Shown piece after piece: positions 43,570 through 54,926 of a stretch of 64,000 nucleotides of DNA. The position numbers and the translations under genes were made by a program. Where the stretch lies: the NCBI RefSeq assembly GCF_014651055.1, contig NZ_BMWD01000001.1:170350-234349 (forward strand), read 5' to 3'. The first letter of the stretch is position 1, and each line of letters starts with the position of its first letter. The stretch is from Streptomyces fructofermentans. GTDB taxonomy: Bacteria > Actinomycetota > Actinomycetes > Streptomycetales > Streptomycetaceae. Under the pieces are notes generated by a model. It ran no database searches and was not told the origin of the DNA. It saw nothing but the letters and a program-made list of their open reading frames with translations.

Positions 43570-44625
43570 ATGCGTCGGATATCCAGCCTGACCCGCGTCG
43601 CGGTGGGGGTCGCGTCGCTCGCGCTCGCGGCCACGGCCTGTGGCGGTACCAGCAGCGACGACAGCAGCGACACCGCCAGCGAGAGCAAGGGCGGCAAGGG
43701 TCTCGCCATCGCCTACGACGTCGGCGGCAAGGGCGACCAGTCCTTCAACGACGCCGCGTACGCGGGCCTGGAGAAGGCGAAGAAGGAGTTCGGCTACCAG
43801 ACGGCCGACATCGAGCCGACCGACGGCGAGACGGACGCCGACAAGGAGCAGCGCCTGGCCTCCCTGGCCAAGCAGGGCTACAACCCGGTGATCGGCGTCG
43901 GCTTCGCCTACGGCCCGGCGCTGGAGGCCGCCTCGAAGAAGTACCCGAAGACCACCTTCGGCATCGTCGACTCCGTGGTCGAGGGCGACAACGTGGCGTC
44001 CCTGGTCTTCGCCGAGCAGGAGGCCTCGTACCTCGCCGGTGTCGCGGCCGCCAAGGCGACCAAGACCGACACGGTCGGCTTCGTGGGCGGTGTGGACATC
44101 CCGCTCATCCACAAGTTCGAGGCGGGCTTCGAGCAGGGTGTCAAGGACACCAAGCCCGACGTCAAGGTGCTCTCGCAGTACCTGACGCAGACCGCCGAGG
44201 AGGGCGGCTTCTCCAGCCCCGACAAGGGCAAGGCGGCCGCCGAGGGCCAGCTCGAGAAGAACGCGGACGTCATCTACCAGGCGGCCGGCCTCTCCGGCCA
44301 GGGCGTCATCGAGGCCGCGGCCAAGAAGAAGGCCTGGGCGATCGGTGTCGACTCCGACCAGTACAACCAGGAAGCGCTGTCGGCCTACAAGGGCTACATC
44401 CTGACCTCGGCGCTCAAGGACGTCGGCGGTGCGGTGTTCTCGCTCGCCGAGTCGGTCGAGGACGGCAAGCCGCTGTCCGGCGTGCAGACCTTCGACCTGA
44501 AGGTGGACGGCGTCGGCCTGGCGGACAGCAACCCGAAGATGGCGGAGATCCCGGGCCTCAGCGACGCGGTCGCCAAGGCGAAGGAAGGCATCATCGACGG
44601 CAGCATCAAGGTCAAGACCGAGTAG
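43570..44625 (+). CDS. BMP-family nucleoside-binding lipoprotein 1
   Basis: A 351-aa solute-binding protein. A basic N-terminus and hydrophobic stretch end in LAATACGG, a lipid-attachment-like Cys. Mature-domain hallmarks of the BMP/PnrA family are KGLAIAYDVGGKGDQSFND, LASLAKQGYNPVIGVGF, FVGGVDIPLIHKFEAGF and AIGVDSDQYNQ. It delivers nucleosides to the ABC transporter encoded downstream. Its own promoter carries a CTACGCGCGTTA site and it is followed by a strong terminator, so it is expressed as a single gene. It is closely similar to the next gene. Confidence 0.93.
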   Translation: MRRISSLTRVAVGVASLALAATACGGTSSDDSSDTASESKGGKGLAIAYDVGGKGDQSFNDAAYAGLEKAKKEFGYQTADIEPTDGETDADKEQRLASLAKQGYNPVIGVGFAYGPALEAASKKYPKTTFGIVDSVVEGDNVASLVFAEQEASYLAGVAAAKATKTDTVGFVGGVDIPLIHKFEAGFEQGVKDTKPDVKVLSQYLTQTAEEGGFSSPDKGKAAAEGQLEKNADVIYQAAGLSGQGVIEAAAKKKAWAIGVDSDQYNQEALSAYKGYILTSALKDVGGAVFSLAESVEDGKPLSGVQTFDLKVDGVGLADSNPKMAEIPGLSDAVAKAKEGIIDGSIKVKTE

Positions 44626-44683
44626 TCGGGTGACGGGCCGCCGAGGCCCGGCACCGCCCTGAAAGGGCGAGAGCGGTCGGCAC

Positions 44684-44729
44684 CACGAAGAGCGGGCGGG
44701 CGTCCACGGACGCCCGCCCGCTCTTCGTG
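44684..44729 (+). terminator. Terminator after BMP lipoprotein 1
   Basis: A perfect 22-bp inverted repeat (44684-44705 with 44708-44729) separated by only two bases, 58 bp after the stop codon. No U-run, as usual in Streptomyces. Confidence 0.85.
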
Positions 44730-44872
44730 CTCCCCGGAACGGGCGCCGGGCCTCCCGTTCCAGGTCACCCGCCGTCGGGGGGCGTTTGCGGTCGGCAACT
44801 TCCGCACCCGGTCGAAGGGGGCGTCGGGCACAGGCGGATAACAAGGTGGACAGAAGGGTTTCTTCAGGAGGT

Positions 44873-44884
44873 CTACGCGCGTTA
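44873..44884 (+). promoter_or_regulatory. CTACGCGCGTTA operator at the promoter of BMP lipoprotein 2
   Basis: The same 12-mer as at 43505, again merging into a -10-like TAATCT and followed by TGCGGCG; 64 bp before the ATG at 44948. Confidence 0.75.
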
Positions 44885-44947
44885 ATCTGCGGCGAAGCCA
44901 GCGCCGATGCTGTTCTGCCCGGCGCTTGTACGACAGGAGCACATCTC

Positions 44948-46003
44948 ATGCGCCGGGTTCCCCGCATCGCGCTCGCAGGCGCAGCGACCGCCTCTCTCGC
45001 CCTCGTTCTCTCCGCCTGCGGCGGGACGTCGACCTCCTCCGACTCCGGTTCGTCGGAGTCGAAGGGCGACAAGGGCCTCGCCATCGCCTACGACGTCGGC
45101 GGCAAGGGCGACCAGTCCTTCAACGACGCCGCGTTCGCGGGTCTGGAGAAGGCGAAGAAGGAGTTCGGCTACGAGACGGCCGACATCGAGCCGACCGACG
45201 GTGAGACGGACGCCGACAAGGAGCAGCGCCTGGCCTCCCTGGCCAAGCAGGGCTACAACCCGGTCGTCGGCGTGGGCTACGCCTACGCGCCCGCGGTGAA
45301 GGCCGCCGCGGAGAAGTACCCCGACACCACCTTCGGCATCGTGGACGACTCCACGATCGAGGCGAAGAACGTCGCGGACCTGGTCTTCTCCGAGCAGGAG
45401 GCCTCCTACCTCGCCGGTGTCGCGGCCGCCAAGGCGACCAAGACCGGCACGGTCGGCTTCGTGGGCGGTGTGGACATCCCGCTCATCCACAAGTTCGAGG
45501 CCGGTTTCGCGCAGGGCGCCAAGGACACCAAGCCCGGTGTCAAGGTGCTGTCCCAGTACCTGACGCAGACCGCCGAGGAGGGCGGCTTCTCCAGCCCCGA
45601 CAAGGGCAAGACGGCCGCCGAGGGCCAGATCGAGAAGAAGGCCGACGTCGTCTACGCGGCGGCCGGCCTCTCCGGCCAGGGCGTCATCGAGGCCGCGGCC
45701 GCCAACAAGGTGTGGGCGATCGGTGTCGACTCCGACCAGTACCTCCAGGAAGCGCTCGGCAAGTACAAGGGCTCCATCCTGACCTCGGCGACCAAGGATG
45801 TCGCCAAGGCGGTCTACAACCTCGCGAAGTCGGTCGAGGACGGACAGCCCGAGAGCGGTATCGTCAGGGGCGATCTGAAGTCCGGCGAGGTCGGCCTCGC
45901 CGATTCCAACCCCGAGTTCAAGAGCAACACCGCGATCCAGGAGGCCGTCGAGGCCGCCAAGAAGAAGATCATCAGCGGCGAGATCAAGGTCGAGGCCAGC
46001 TGA
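44948..46003 (+). CDS. BMP-family nucleoside-binding lipoprotein 2
   Basis: A 351-aa lipoprotein, ATG behind AGGAG (44935-44939), with a clear lipobox (VLSACGG). It is the same length as the preceding paralogue and near-identical over long blocks (DVGGKGDQSFNDAAF, VGGVDIPLIHKFEAGF, LTQTAEEGGFSSPDKGK). Differences concentrate around the ligand pocket (GVGYAYAPAVKAA versus GVGFAYGPALEAA) and the C-terminus, so the two may prefer different nucleosides. It has its own operator and terminator; the ABC genes follow. Confidence 0.94.
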   Translation: MRRVPRIALAGAATASLALVLSACGGTSTSSDSGSSESKGDKGLAIAYDVGGKGDQSFNDAAFAGLEKAKKEFGYETADIEPTDGETDADKEQRLASLAKQGYNPVVGVGYAYAPAVKAAAEKYPDTTFGIVDDSTIEAKNVADLVFSEQEASYLAGVAAAKATKTGTVGFVGGVDIPLIHKFEAGFAQGAKDTKPGVKVLSQYLTQTAEEGGFSSPDKGKTAAEGQIEKKADVVYAAAGLSGQGVIEAAAANKVWAIGVDSDQYLQEALGKYKGSILTSATKDVAKAVYNLAKSVEDGQPESGIVRGDLKSGEVGLADSNPEFKSNTAIQEAVEAAKKKIISGEIKVEAS

Positions 46004-46052
46004 CGAGCAGTACCTCAAGAGCAGCCAGTAACCGCGGGGTTACGTCCGCTCA

Positions 46053-46087
46053 ACGGGGTGCAGGGAGCCCGGCTCCCTGCGCCCCGT
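46053..46087 (+). terminator. Terminator after BMP lipoprotein 2
   Basis: A 16-bp stem (46053-46068 with 46072-46087, one G-T pair, 3-nt loop), 50 bp after the stop and before the ABC operon promoter. Confidence 0.75.
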
Positions 46088-46125
46088 TCTCGCGACCCGT
46101 AGCCCCTTATGTTGCCGTAGGGGCG

Positions 46126-46137
46126 CTACGCGCGTAG
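46126..46137 (+). promoter_or_regulatory. CTACGCGCGTAG operator upstream of the nucleoside ABC operon
   Basis: A perfect 12-bp palindrome about 30-40 bp before the presumed start of the ATPase gene; identical to the site upstream of add at 58195. Confidence 0.75.
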
Positions 46138-46211
46138 ACGACCCCCTTTCCTCAGGAGAGTGCGCCATCAACGCGTCCAGCAGCCCTCCGGCCGACGCGG
46201 TCGACGGTCAG

Positions 46212-47869
<1,658 letters not shown>

Positions 47870-47870
<1 letters not shown>

Positions 47871-49000
47871 TGAAGAAGTTCGACAAGGAGCGTCTGCTCC
47901 TCGCGGTGGCCGGGCCGGTCATCGCGCTCGTCGTGGCCGTGGCGCTGACCTCGGTCGTGCTGCTCGCCTCGGGCAAGAACCCGTTCGAGCCGTACACGCT
48001 CATGTTCGAGCAGGCCACGTTCTCGGACATCCAGGTCCTGATCATCAACCAGGCCTCGCTGTACTACATCGCGGCGCTCGCGGTGGCCGTCGGCTTCCGG
48101 ATGAACCTGTTCAACATCGGTGTGGACGGGCAGTACCAGCTCGCCGCGATGATGGCCGCGATCGTGGGCGCGCACGCCGCCCTGCCGGCCGTGCTCCAGG
48201 TCCCCCTGCTCATCCTGACCGCGGTCCTCACCGGCGCCTTCTGGGCGGGCATCGCGGGTGTCCTCAAGGTCACCCGGGGCGTCAGCGAGGTCGTCGCGAC
48301 GATCATGCTCAACGCCATCGCGACCTCGGTCATCGCCTACCTGTGGCTGCCCAGCGTCTTCGGCGTCAAGGTCGGCAACAACAACACCACCGGCGAGATG
48401 CACAAGTCCGGCTGGGTGCCCGGCATCGACGTGGGCGACGCCGGTGAGATCTACGGCCTCGTGATCCTCGCCGTGCTCCTCGGCATCGGCTACTGGGTCG
48501 TCCTCAACCGCACCCGCTTCGGCTTCGACCTGCGCGCCTCGGGCGCCTCGGAGAGCGCCGCCGCGGCCAGCGGGGTGAACCCCAAGCGCATGGTGCTCAC
48601 CGCCATGCTCGTCTCCGGCGGCATGGCGGGCCTCGCGGGCCTGCCGATCCTGCTCGGCGACACGCACACGTACAGCCTGAACTTCCCCACCGGCATCGGC
48701 TTCCTCGGCATCGGCATCGCGCTGCTCGGGCGCAACAGCCCGACCGGCATCGCCTTCGCGGCCCTGCTGTGGGCCTGGCTCGACAAGGCCTCGCCCGAGC
48801 TCGACTTCCACGGCTACGACAAAGAGATCGCGGTCATCATGCAGGGCCTGATCGTGATCGCGGTCGTCGTCTCGTACGAGGCCGTGCGCGAGTGGGGCCT
48901 GCGCCGCCAGCAGCGCCGCGTGGGCGCGGAGCTCGCCGCGGGCAACGTCCTGGGCGCCACCTCTGACAACAACACCACGAAGGAGGTGGCGGGCCGATGA
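47870..49000 (+). CDS. Nucleoside ABC transporter permease 1
   Basis: A 376-aa membrane permease of the BPD_transp_2 type with about nine helices. GFRMNLFNIGVDGQYQLAA and VTRGVSEVVATIMLNAIA are the conserved cytoplasmic-loop patterns of this family. It pairs with the second permease, whose start overlaps its stop (ATGA at 48997-49000). Together with the ATPase and BMP lipoproteins it imports nucleosides. Confidence 0.93.
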
Positions 49001-50262
49001 CCACCGCAACCGACGTCAACCAGCCCACGCTGGAGCCCGCGGCGCCCCGCGGCCGCAGGCTGACGCTCCCCGTCCTCCTGCTGATCATCGCGGGCGGGCT
49101 CGCGCTGACCTCGATCGTCCGGATCATCACGGGCGCCGACGGCATCACCAACGTCAGCCAGATGTCGACCGCGCTCCAGCTCGCCGTGCCGATCGGTCTC
49201 GCCGGCCTCGGCGGCCTGTGGGCCGAGCGCGCGGGCGTCGTCAACATCGGCCTCGAAGGCATGATGATCCTGGGCACCTGGTTCGGGGCCTGGGCCGGCT
49301 ACCAGTGGGGCCCGTGGAACGGTGTCCTGATCGGCATCGTCGGCGGCGCCATCGGCGGTCTGGTGCACGCCGTCGTCACGGTCACCTTCAACGTCAACCA
49401 CATCGTCTCCGGTGTGGCGATCAACATCCTGGCCCTGGGCGCCACCCGCTACCTGGCCCCCCTCGCCTTCGAGGGCGTCCCGGGCGGTACGGCCAAGCAG
49501 TCCCCGCCCGTCGAGTCCCTCGGCCACTTCACCGTGCCCGGACTCTCCGACTGGCTCAGCACGCTCAACGCCAAGGGCTGGTTCTTCGTCTCGGACATCG
49601 CGGGCCTGCTCGGCGGCCTGGTCACCAACGTCTCCTGGCTGACCCTGATCGCCATCGCGCTGATCCCCGCCACCTGGTGGATCCTGTGGCGCACGCCCTT
49701 CGGCCTGCGCCTGCGGTCCTGCGGCGAGAACCCCGTCGCGGCCGAGTCGCTGGGCGTCAACGTCTACAAGTACAAGTACCTGGCCGTGATCATCTCCGGC
49801 GGTCTGGCCGGCCTCGGCGGCGCCTTCCTGTCGATCGTCGCCAACCCCTTCTACCTGGAGGGCCAGACCAGCGGCCGCGGTTACATCGGTCTCGCCGCGA
49901 TGATCTTCGGCAACTGGATGCCGGGCGGACTCGCCCTCGGCGCGGGCCTGTTCGGCTACACCGACAGCCTCAACCTGCGCGGCGGCTCCGAGAACGTCCA
50001 CGCGCTGCTGCTGCTCGGGGCGATCCTCCTGGTGATCGGCGCGATCTGGCTGGTGATCAAGAAGAAGTACGTGTCGGCCGGCATCACCCTGGTCGTCGGC
50101 GTGCTGGTGTTCGCCTGGTACGCCTTCACCAACGAGGTCCCGAACCAGGTCGTCTCCGCCACCCCGTACGTCATCACGCTGCTCGTCCTGTCGCTCTCCG
50201 CGCAGCGTCTGCGCATGCCCAAGGCGGACGGCATGCCGTACCGGCGCGGGCAGGGCAAGTGA
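48997..50262 (+). CDS. Nucleoside ABC transporter permease 2
   Basis: A 421-aa permease with about ten helices. LGGLWAERAGVVNIGLEGMMILG and VNHIVSGVAINILALGATRYL mark the BPD_transp_2 family. After the usual core it continues with three extra C-terminal helices (about 345-405), giving a slightly longer protein than permease 1. Its stop overlaps the cytidine deaminase start (GTGA at 50259-50262), tying uptake directly to salvage. Confidence 0.93.
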   Translation: MTTATDVNQPTLEPAAPRGRRLTLPVLLLIIAGGLALTSIVRIITGADGITNVSQMSTALQLAVPIGLAGLGGLWAERAGVVNIGLEGMMILGTWFGAWAGYQWGPWNGVLIGIVGGAIGGLVHAVVTVTFNVNHIVSGVAINILALGATRYLAPLAFEGVPGGTAKQSPPVESLGHFTVPGLSDWLSTLNAKGWFFVSDIAGLLGGLVTNVSWLTLIAIALIPATWWILWRTPFGLRLRSCGENPVAAESLGVNVYKYKYLAVIISGGLAGLGGAFLSIVANPFYLEGQTSGRGYIGLAAMIFGNWMPGGLALGAGLFGYTDSLNLRGGSENVHALLLLGAILLVIGAIWLVIKKKYVSAGITLVVGVLVFAWYAFTNEVPNQVVSATPYVITLLVLSLSAQRLRMPKADGMPYRRGQGK

Positions 50263-50660
50263 CCTCCGCCCGGGCGGTCGACTGGGACGCGCTGCGGGAG
50301 GTGGCCCGCGAGGCCATGTCCCGTGCGTACGCCCCGTACTCGGGCTTCCCGGTCGGCGCGGCGGCGCTCGTCGACGACGGCCGGGTGGTCTCCGGGTGCA
50401 ACGTGGAGAACGCCTCGTACGGACTCGGCCTCTGCGCCGAGTGCGGCCTGGTCTCCCAGCTGCAGAGCACCGGGGGCGGACGGCTGACGTACTTCACCTG
50501 TGTCGACGGCCGCGGCGAGGTCCTCGTGCCGTGCGGGCGCTGCCGGCAGCTGCTGTACGAGTTCGGCGGCCCCGACCTGCTCCTGGAGACGCCGGCCGGA
50601 GTCCTGCCGCTCTCGGAGATGCTGCCCCAGGCCTTCGGGCCCGAGCATCTCGCCAAGTAA
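50259..50660 (+). CDS. cdd: Cytidine deaminase
   Basis: A 133-aa tetramer-type enzyme converting cytidine and deoxycytidine to uridine and deoxyuridine. The zinc site is complete: CAECG (with the catalytic Glu, in SYGLGLCAECG) and PCGRCRQ; YAPYSGFPVGAA and GCNVENASYG form the substrate pocket. GTG start, coupled to the permease gene. It works just upstream of thymidine phosphorylase in pyrimidine salvage. Confidence 0.96.
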   Translation: MTSARAVDWDALREVAREAMSRAYAPYSGFPVGAAALVDDGRVVSGCNVENASYGLGLCAECGLVSQLQSTGGGRLTYFTCVDGRGEVLVPCGRCRQLLYEFGGPDLLLETPAGVLPLSEMLPQAFGPEHLAK

Positions 50661-50667
50661 TCGTCGT

Positions 50668-50707
50668 GCGGCCCCCGCGTCCCGGCACGCCGGGAAGCGG
50701 GGGCCGC
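50668..50707 (+). terminator. Hairpin between cdd and deoA
   Basis: An 11-bp stem (50668-50678 with 50697-50707) with an inner CCCGGC/GCCGGG pairing, between cdd and deoA. It may attenuate or process the transcript; deoA has a normal RBS (AAGGAA) beyond it and may still be read through. Confidence 0.6.
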
Positions 50708-50728
50708 CGCACTTTCGGAAGGAAATCC

Positions 50729-52012
<1,284 letters not shown>

Positions 52013-52038
52013 TCCGGTGGCCTGACCCGATCACGGGA

Positions 52039-52075
52039 CGAGGGGGGACCGGCGGAGGCCGCCGGTCCCCCCTCG
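52039..52075 (+). terminator. Terminator after deoA
   Basis: A perfect 17-bp inverted repeat (52039-52055 with 52059-52075) and 3-nt loop, 27 bp after the deoA stop. It lies between convergent genes and may serve both. Confidence 0.8.
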
Positions 52076-52151
52076 CGCGTGTGTGCACCGGCGGGCGCCC
52101 GCCGGTGCAGCCGAGGGTCGCCGCGTGTCGTGCGCGGGGCGCCCGCCCGTG

Positions 52152-53072
52152 TCACCCGAGGGTCGCCGCGACCACCACGAGCACGGGGACCGCGAGCATC
52201 GTCGAGAGCAGGATCGACTCACGGGCCAGGACCTCGCCGACCCGGTAGCGGGAGGCGTACGTGAACAGGTTCTGCGCGGCCGGCAGCGCCGCGGTGACCA
52301 CGACGTCGAGCAGCGGCGCGCCGCGCAGTCCGAGGACGCCGGACGCCAGGGCCCAGGCCGCCAGCGGCTGGCCCACCGACTTCAGGGCCACGGAGAGCAG
52401 GACGGGCGCCCGCTCCGGGCCGCGGCCCGGCAGGGTGCTGCCGCACAGCGAGATGCCGAAGGCCAGCAGGACGGCCGGCACCGACATGTTCCCGATCAGC
52501 GTCAGCGGGTCGAGGACCGGGCCCGGCACCGTCAGGCCGCTCGCCGAGACGGCCACCCCGCACAGCGAGCCGACGCCGATCGGGTTGCGGACGGGGGCCG
52601 TCACCCGCTGCCACAGCGGAGCCCGCTCGCCCGGCCGGGACAGGTCGAGGACGGTCAGCGCCACGGGCGTCATCACGAGCTGCTGGAAGAGCAGTACGGG
52701 AGCGACGAGCGAGGCGTCGCCCAGGACGTACACGGCGATCGGGATGCCGAGGTTGCCCGCGTTGACGTAACCGGAGCACAGGGCGCCGATCGTCGTGCGG
52801 CCCACTCCCCACCGGCGGACCGCCCCGATCGCGACGAAGACCCCGGTCACCGCGAACGTACTGGCCGCCGTGACCAGCAGCCGACCGGAGAGGATCACCG
52901 ACAGGTCGGCCTGCGCGAGCGTGGTGAACAGGAGCGCGGGCGTCGCCACGTGGAACGCGAGCCGGGTCAGCACCTCCCGGCCGTTCTCCCCCAGGTGGCC
53001 GCGGCGTCCGATCAGGAAGCCGACGCCGATGACGACCGCGATGACCGCGAAGCCGCTCAGCACCCCCTCCAC
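52152..53072 (-). CDS. AEC-family (auxin efflux carrier-like) membrane transporter
   Basis: A 306-aa permease with about ten helices in two five-helix halves. FLIGRRGHLGENGREVLTRLAFHVATPALLF, the crossover GYVNAGNLGIPIAVYVLG and ATLPAAQN-like AALPAAQNLFTYA are typical. GTG start behind GAGGGGG. The family exports or imports small organic acids; no neighbour indicates the substrate. It is convergent with deoA. Confidence 0.88.
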   Translation of the reverse strand: MEGVLSGFAVIAVVIGVGFLIGRRGHLGENGREVLTRLAFHVATPALLFTTLAQADLSVILSGRLLVTAASTFAVTGVFVAIGAVRRWGVGRTTIGALCSGYVNAGNLGIPIAVYVLGDASLVAPVLLFQQLVMTPVALTVLDLSRPGERAPLWQRVTAPVRNPIGVGSLCGVAVSASGLTVPGPVLDPLTLIGNMSVPAVLLAFGISLCGSTLPGRGPERAPVLLSVALKSVGQPLAAWALASGVLGLRGAPLLDVVVTAALPAAQNLFTYASRYRVGEVLARESILLSTMLAVPVLVVVAATLG

Positions 53073-53240
53073 GGCACCCCCTCGGGCTTCCGGACCGGTC
53101 CGACGGAGGGGCGGCCGGGGCCGGGGAGGCGCGCGGCGGGCGGTGATTCATGGGGCATACACGCAACCCTCCGGGGTGGGGCATGCCCAGGTCAATGTGA
53201 CCTTTCGCGACGAGGCGTCGCGGCCCGCCGCGGGCCGGCG

Positions 53241-53627
53241 ATGAGTTCCGCGCCGCCGCCCGGTCTACCGCACGTGGACGCCATGACACCTGCCGTACTC
53301 GTACTGCCCGGACCCGTCGCCCGCGACGAGATACCGAGGCTGTGCGAAGCCGTGCGCGCACGCCTCCGAAGCACCGGGGCCGGTGTCGTGATCTGCGACG
53401 TGGCCGGGCTGGGGCCACCGGGGCTGACCACTGTCGACGCGCTGGCGAGACTGGAGCTGACCGCCCGCCGGGCCGGCGGGCACATCAGGCTGCGCGGCCC
53501 CGACCCCGCCCTGCGCGCGCTACTTGCCCTGGTCGGCCTCCGCTTCGAGCTCGAGGGGCAGCCCGAACAGCGGGAACCACCGCTTCGTGTCGAGGAAGCA
53601 GTGGAATCCCGTGATCCGCCCTTCTGA
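53241..53627 (+). CDS. STAS-domain protein
   Basis: A 128-aa protein with a STAS/anti-anti-sigma fold: a strand (AVLVLPGPVARDEI), a helix, GAGVVICDVAGLGPPGLTTVDALARLELTARRAGG in the position of the phosphorylatable loop, then IRLRGPDPALRALLALVGL. The usual loop Ser/Thr region reads GLTTVD. Its last 108 bp overlap the convergent ECF sigma gene, antisense to it. Soluble and cytoplasmic; partner unknown. Confidence 0.8.
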   Translation: MSSAPPPGLPHVDAMTPAVLVLPGPVARDEIPRLCEAVRARLRSTGAGVVICDVAGLGPPGLTTVDALARLELTARRAGGHIRLRGPDPALRALLALVGLRFELEGQPEQREPPLRVEEAVESRDPPF

Positions 53628-54527
53628 GATCTCCAGCACCTGCACCGCCCACGCCGTGTGGCCGCCCGTCTCCGGCTCCGGCTTGTACTGGGCGAAGCCC
53701 GGCAGGCCGTTCACCGCGACCGGGACCAGACGGGAGTGCGCGCAGGCGGCGCCGAGCGTCGCCATGAAGCCCGTGATGTCCTCGGGGCCGGTCAGCCACA
53801 GGTCGAACGGCGGCATGGTCATCACGGCGTCCTCGTGCAGCAGGGCCGTCAGCGCCGTCATGTCGTACCCCTCGAACGCGGCCACATAGCGCTCCAGGAG
53901 CTTCTGCTGGTCCTCGTCCAGAGGGTCGGAGGTGGCCGCGCGGGCCGCGGCGCCGTCGCTGTCGGCGAGCGTCGCACGGGCCCGCTGGAGCGCGCTGTTC
54001 ACCGAGGCGACCGTGGTGCCGAGCAGCTCGGCCACCTCGCTCGCCCTCCACGCGAGGACCTCGCGCAGGATCAGCACGGCCCGCTGCTTGGGCGGCAGTT
54101 GCTGCAGGGCGGCCATGAAGGCGAGGCGGACCGACTCCTTGGCCACCGCGGCCTCGGCCGGGTCGTCGACGGTGGGCAGCACGCGCGCGTCCGGCATCGG
54201 CTCCAGCCAGGTGTTGTCCGGGCGCGGCGTCAGCGCGGCCCGCGCGAGCGGTGTCGAGTCCGTCAGGTCCACGGGACGGGCCCGCTTGTTGCCCGCCGTG
54301 AGCATGTCCAGGCAGACGTTCGTCGCGATCCGGTAGAGCCACGAGCGCAGCGAGGAGCGGCCCTCGAACTTGTCGTAGCTGCGCCAGGCGCGCACCAGCG
54401 TGTCCTGGACCGCGTCCTCCGCCTCGAAGGACGAGCCGAGCATCCGGTAGCAGTACCCCGTCAGCTCGACCCGGTGCCTCTCCAGCCGGACGTCGAGGTC
54501 TTCCGCCGTCGCCGTGCCGTCGCTCAT
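53520..54527 (-). CDS. ECF sigma factor, SigG-like, with C-terminal SnoaL-like domain
   Basis: About 335 aa. The sigma regions are complete (YCYRMLGSSFEAEDAVQDTLVRAWRSY; SLRSWLYRIATNVCLD; LPPKQRAVLILREVLAWRASEVAELL). About 130 further residues (from LERYVAAFEGYDMTAL) form a SnoaL-like domain, which in such sigma factors replaces a separate anti-sigma partner in controlling activity. Start at ATG 54527; a GTG at 54569 is possible. Its 3-prime end overlaps the STAS gene. Confidence 0.9.
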   Translation of the reverse strand: MSDGTATAEDLDVRLERHRVELTGYCYRMLGSSFEAEDAVQDTLVRAWRSYDKFEGRSSLRSWLYRIATNVCLDMLTAGNKRARPVDLTDSTPLARAALTPRPDNTWLEPMPDARVLPTVDDPAEAAVAKESVRLAFMAALQQLPPKQRAVLILREVLAWRASEVAELLGTTVASVNSALQRARATLADSDGAAARAATSDPLDEDQQKLLERYVAAFEGYDMTALTALLHEDAVMTMPPFDLWLTGPEDITGFMATLGAACAHSRLVPVAVNGLPGFAQYKPEPETGGHTAWAVQVLEISEGRITGFHCFLDTKRWFPLFGLPLELEAEADQGK

Positions 54528-54720
54528 GAGCCAACCCACCCCTGTGGCCTTGTCCGTCACCGTCGGCACCGCCCCATTGCGGCGCCAGCACTTCGGAAGC
54601 TACCGCAGCCCACTGACAATGGCGCCCGGAGCCGGAAAAGGCGCAGGTCAGACAGGTGGTCGTGGCGCCTGGCGCCCGGGTCGTCCGGGTCCCGGGGCCG
54701 CCTCCGCGCCCGGCCCGAAC

Positions 54721-54845
54721 CGCGATCCCACGCCCCGCCGGGCCCCGGCCCGAGCCGCGCCCGGTCCGAGCCGCGCCCGGTCCGAGCCGCGATCGGCCCG
54801 GGCCGCGATCCCGCGCCCCGCCGGACCCCGGCCCGAGCCGCGCCC
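54721..54845. repeat. GC-rich direct repeats between sigma and MFS genes
   Basis: A 42-bp segment (54721-54762) recurs at 54804-54845 with two mismatches. Between them a 16-bp unit (ccgagccgcgcccggt) is repeated twice exactly (54750, 54766) and twice degenerately (54782, 54798). The whole 54570-54926 interval has no credible gene. Confidence 0.8.
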
Positions 54846-54926
54846 CGGCGGGTGCGCGGGGCCGCCCGGGGCCGCCCGTCCCGGGGCTGGATCACCCGGG
54901 GCCGTGCGGGGCCCGGCGCCGCCGCC

